A DNA stretch of 9,421 nt. Origin: Bacteroidales bacterium. Lineage in GTDB: Bacteria > Bacteroidota > Bacteroidia > Bacteroidales > P3. The stretch spans positions 1 through 9,421 of the forward strand of contig JAFZTV010000047.1 in assembly GCA_017618625.1 (NCBI GenBank), written 5' to 3'. The notes beneath the pieces were generated by a model, which did no database searches, was not told the origin of the DNA, and saw only the letters and a program-made list of their open reading frames with translations. The position numbers and the translations under genes are program-made. Positions 7,560 to 9,421 of the stretch are shown here, in pieces; within the stretch, counting starts at the first letter, position 1, and each line of letters begins with the position of its first letter.

Positions 7560-7680
7560 GGAGAAATGTAGGAGAAATACCGAAGGGGTATTGGATGGGT
7601 ATAGAATGTGTATAGGAGATAATACGTACTTGATACGGTGTTGATACGGAGTTAATACGGCGTTGATACGGAGATGAACA
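7560..7680. repeat. Degenerate 11-base tandem array, eleven units
   Basis: Eleven consecutive 11-base units fill 7560-7680 with no insertion or deletion. The best-conserved part is 7626-7669, with consensus GGAGTTGATAC; units further left drift towards GGATGGGTATA and GGAGAAATGTA. The first base of every unit is G, and TA occupies positions 9-10 in the eight units from 7582 to 7669. The last unit (7670-7680) is decayed. The array has no obvious coding role: 11 is not a multiple of 3, so the reading frame shifts at each unit. The unit length is close to one turn of the DNA helix. Confidence 0.9.
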
Positions 7681-7709
7681 CTGTTTAGCACTGTGCGCCA
7701 AACTGTTGC

Positions 7710-7728
7710 AGGTGCGTTTTTTGCACCT
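7710..7728. other. Hairpin with 6-bp perfect stem
   Basis: AGGTGC (7710-7715) and GCACCT (7723-7728) form a perfect 6-bp stem around a T-rich 7-base loop (A-rich on the minus strand). It is flanked by direct copies of CTGTTG (7704-7709 and 7729-7734). No T-run follows on either strand, so it is not a standard terminator. It may be part of a small transcript or a remnant of a mobile element. Confidence 0.55.
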
Positions 7729-7738
7729 CTGTTGACGT

Positions 7739-7757
7739 CGGTATTAATGAAATACCG
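7739..7757. other. Hairpin with 7-bp perfect stem
   Basis: CGGTATT (7739-7745) and AATACCG (7751-7757) form a perfect 7-bp stem with a 5-base loop. The 9-mer gaaataccg in the right arm also occurs at 7574-7582, where AATACC (7576-7581) can pair with GGTATT (7587-7592) across another 5-base loop. The same stem-forming sequence therefore appears twice in the intergenic region. No T-run follows. Confidence 0.55.
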
Positions 7758-7814
7758 CCCAACCAATTGATAGATATGCTCTTGCGAAAACTCATATTTA
7801 TCGTTCTGATTTTA

Positions 7815-7846
7815 CAAAGATACCACTCTCCTTAAATAAATACAAC
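7815..7846 (-). promoter_or_regulatory. Candidate third promoter, leftward, no gene downstream
   Basis: On the minus strand TATCTTTG (plus 7815-7822) is an exact match to the Bacteroidetes -7 consensus. A GTTG (plus 7843-7846) lies 20 bases upstream, one base more than the usual spacer and with one mismatch to TTTG. If active, it would start a leftward transcript near 7808 that runs through both hairpins and the 11-base array. It could be a chance match in A/T-rich DNA. Confidence 0.4.
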
Positions 7847-7928
7847 CAAAAAGCAACTTTTTTTATCATCATTTTTGACTTTTTTAATCCCCTCCAACCC
7901 CGACTCTCCACCGTCGCTTCAAATTGCT

Positions 7929-7959
7929 TTTGCAAAATGGAAATAAATTTTTATATTTG
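7929..7959 (+). promoter_or_regulatory. Predicted mutB promoter, exact Bacteroidetes consensus
   Basis: TTTG (7929-7932), a 19-base spacer and TATATTTG (7952-7959) match the Bacteroidetes sigma-factor consensus TTTG-N19-TAnnTTTG at every defined position. Transcription would start near 7966, giving a leader of about 35 bases before the ATG at 8001. The leader is A/T-rich with no Shine-Dalgarno sequence, normal for highly expressed genes in this group. Confidence 0.85.
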
Positions 7960-8000
7960 CAATTCCATATCACAATTGACACACACATAAATATTTGATA

Positions 8001-9421
<1,421 letters not shown>

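Larger units (their letters stand above)
7398..7928. other. Gene-free divergent intergenic region full of repeats
   Basis: About 530 bases lie between the two divergent promoters. I see no credible gene. From left to right it holds a C-rich direct repeat (7436-7485, inside a C-rich tract of about 7403-7515), a 7-base tandem array (7514-7555), an 11-base-period array (7560-7680), two hairpins (7710-7728 and 7739-7757), a leftward promoter-like sequence (7815-7846) and an A/T-rich stretch with runs of T (about 7850-7890). The base composition changes sharply: C-rich on the plus strand at the left, G/A-rich in the middle, A/T-rich at the right. Confidence 0.9.

Noticed and set aside
7704..7757. 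Hairpins as ends of a miniature transposable element
   Set aside because: The two stems are independent palindromes, not the two ends of one inverted repeat, and no target-site duplication or transposase relative was found in the window.
7557..7766. A 69-codon open frame on the minus strand downstream of the third promoter candidate
   Set aside because: Most of it is the 11-base array read through, the rest spans the two hairpins; no signal, domain or plausible composition. The array lacks stops in this direction by its base content, which explains the open frame.

Overview
The window looks like a piece of a Bacteroidetes (probably Bacteroidales) chromosome. The evidence is: two promoters of the Bacteroidetes type (TTTG-N19-TAnnTTTG, one exact and one with a single mismatch), starts without Shine-Dalgarno sequences, several lipoproteins with short acidic or lysine-rich tails after the lipobox Cys, a DUF5723-like outer-membrane protein, and a methylmalonyl-CoA mutase large subunit, a central enzyme of the succinate-propionate pathway in this group. 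No phage, transposase, plasmid or CRISPR signature is visible.

Layout. (1) 11-166, plus strand: the 5S rRNA gene and its intrinsic terminator, the tail of an rRNA operon. (2) 237-7309, minus strand: five closely spaced genes with gaps of 24, 40, 53 and 41 bases and no internal promoter that I can see. In order of transcription they encode a lipoprotein, a DUF5723-like outer-membrane protein, a second lipoprotein that may be a beta-propeller, a third lipoprotein with two FN3-like modules, and an asparagine-synthase-like ATP-dependent enzyme without the N-terminal glutaminase cysteine. A promoter at 7367-7397 would drive all five, and the unit converges on the rRNA operon. (3) 7398-7928: about 530 bases without a credible gene but packed with short-period repeats: a C-rich 27-base-period repeat (G-rich, quadruplex-capable on the minus strand), a 7-base tandem array, and an 11-unit degenerate array with an exact 11-base period, followed by two hairpins and a third, leftward promoter-like sequence. 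(4) 7929 to the end, plus strand: an exact Bacteroidetes promoter and the first 473 codons of methylmalonyl-CoA mutase large subunit (mutB), cut by the window edge, without mutA beside it.

How it fits together. The five-gene unit looks like an envelope module: three lipoproteins and one outer-membrane barrel are exported, and the cytoplasmic amide-forming enzyme at the end is the outlier and the most interesting member functionally. mutB is metabolic and separately transcribed. The most unusual DNA-level features are the stacked arrays in the divergent intergenic region and a second 7-base array (consensus TAATCAC) between two operon genes that shares the pattern nnnTCAC with the first (AGCTCAC). 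No database search was possible; family names rest on recognisable motifs and overall sequence character.
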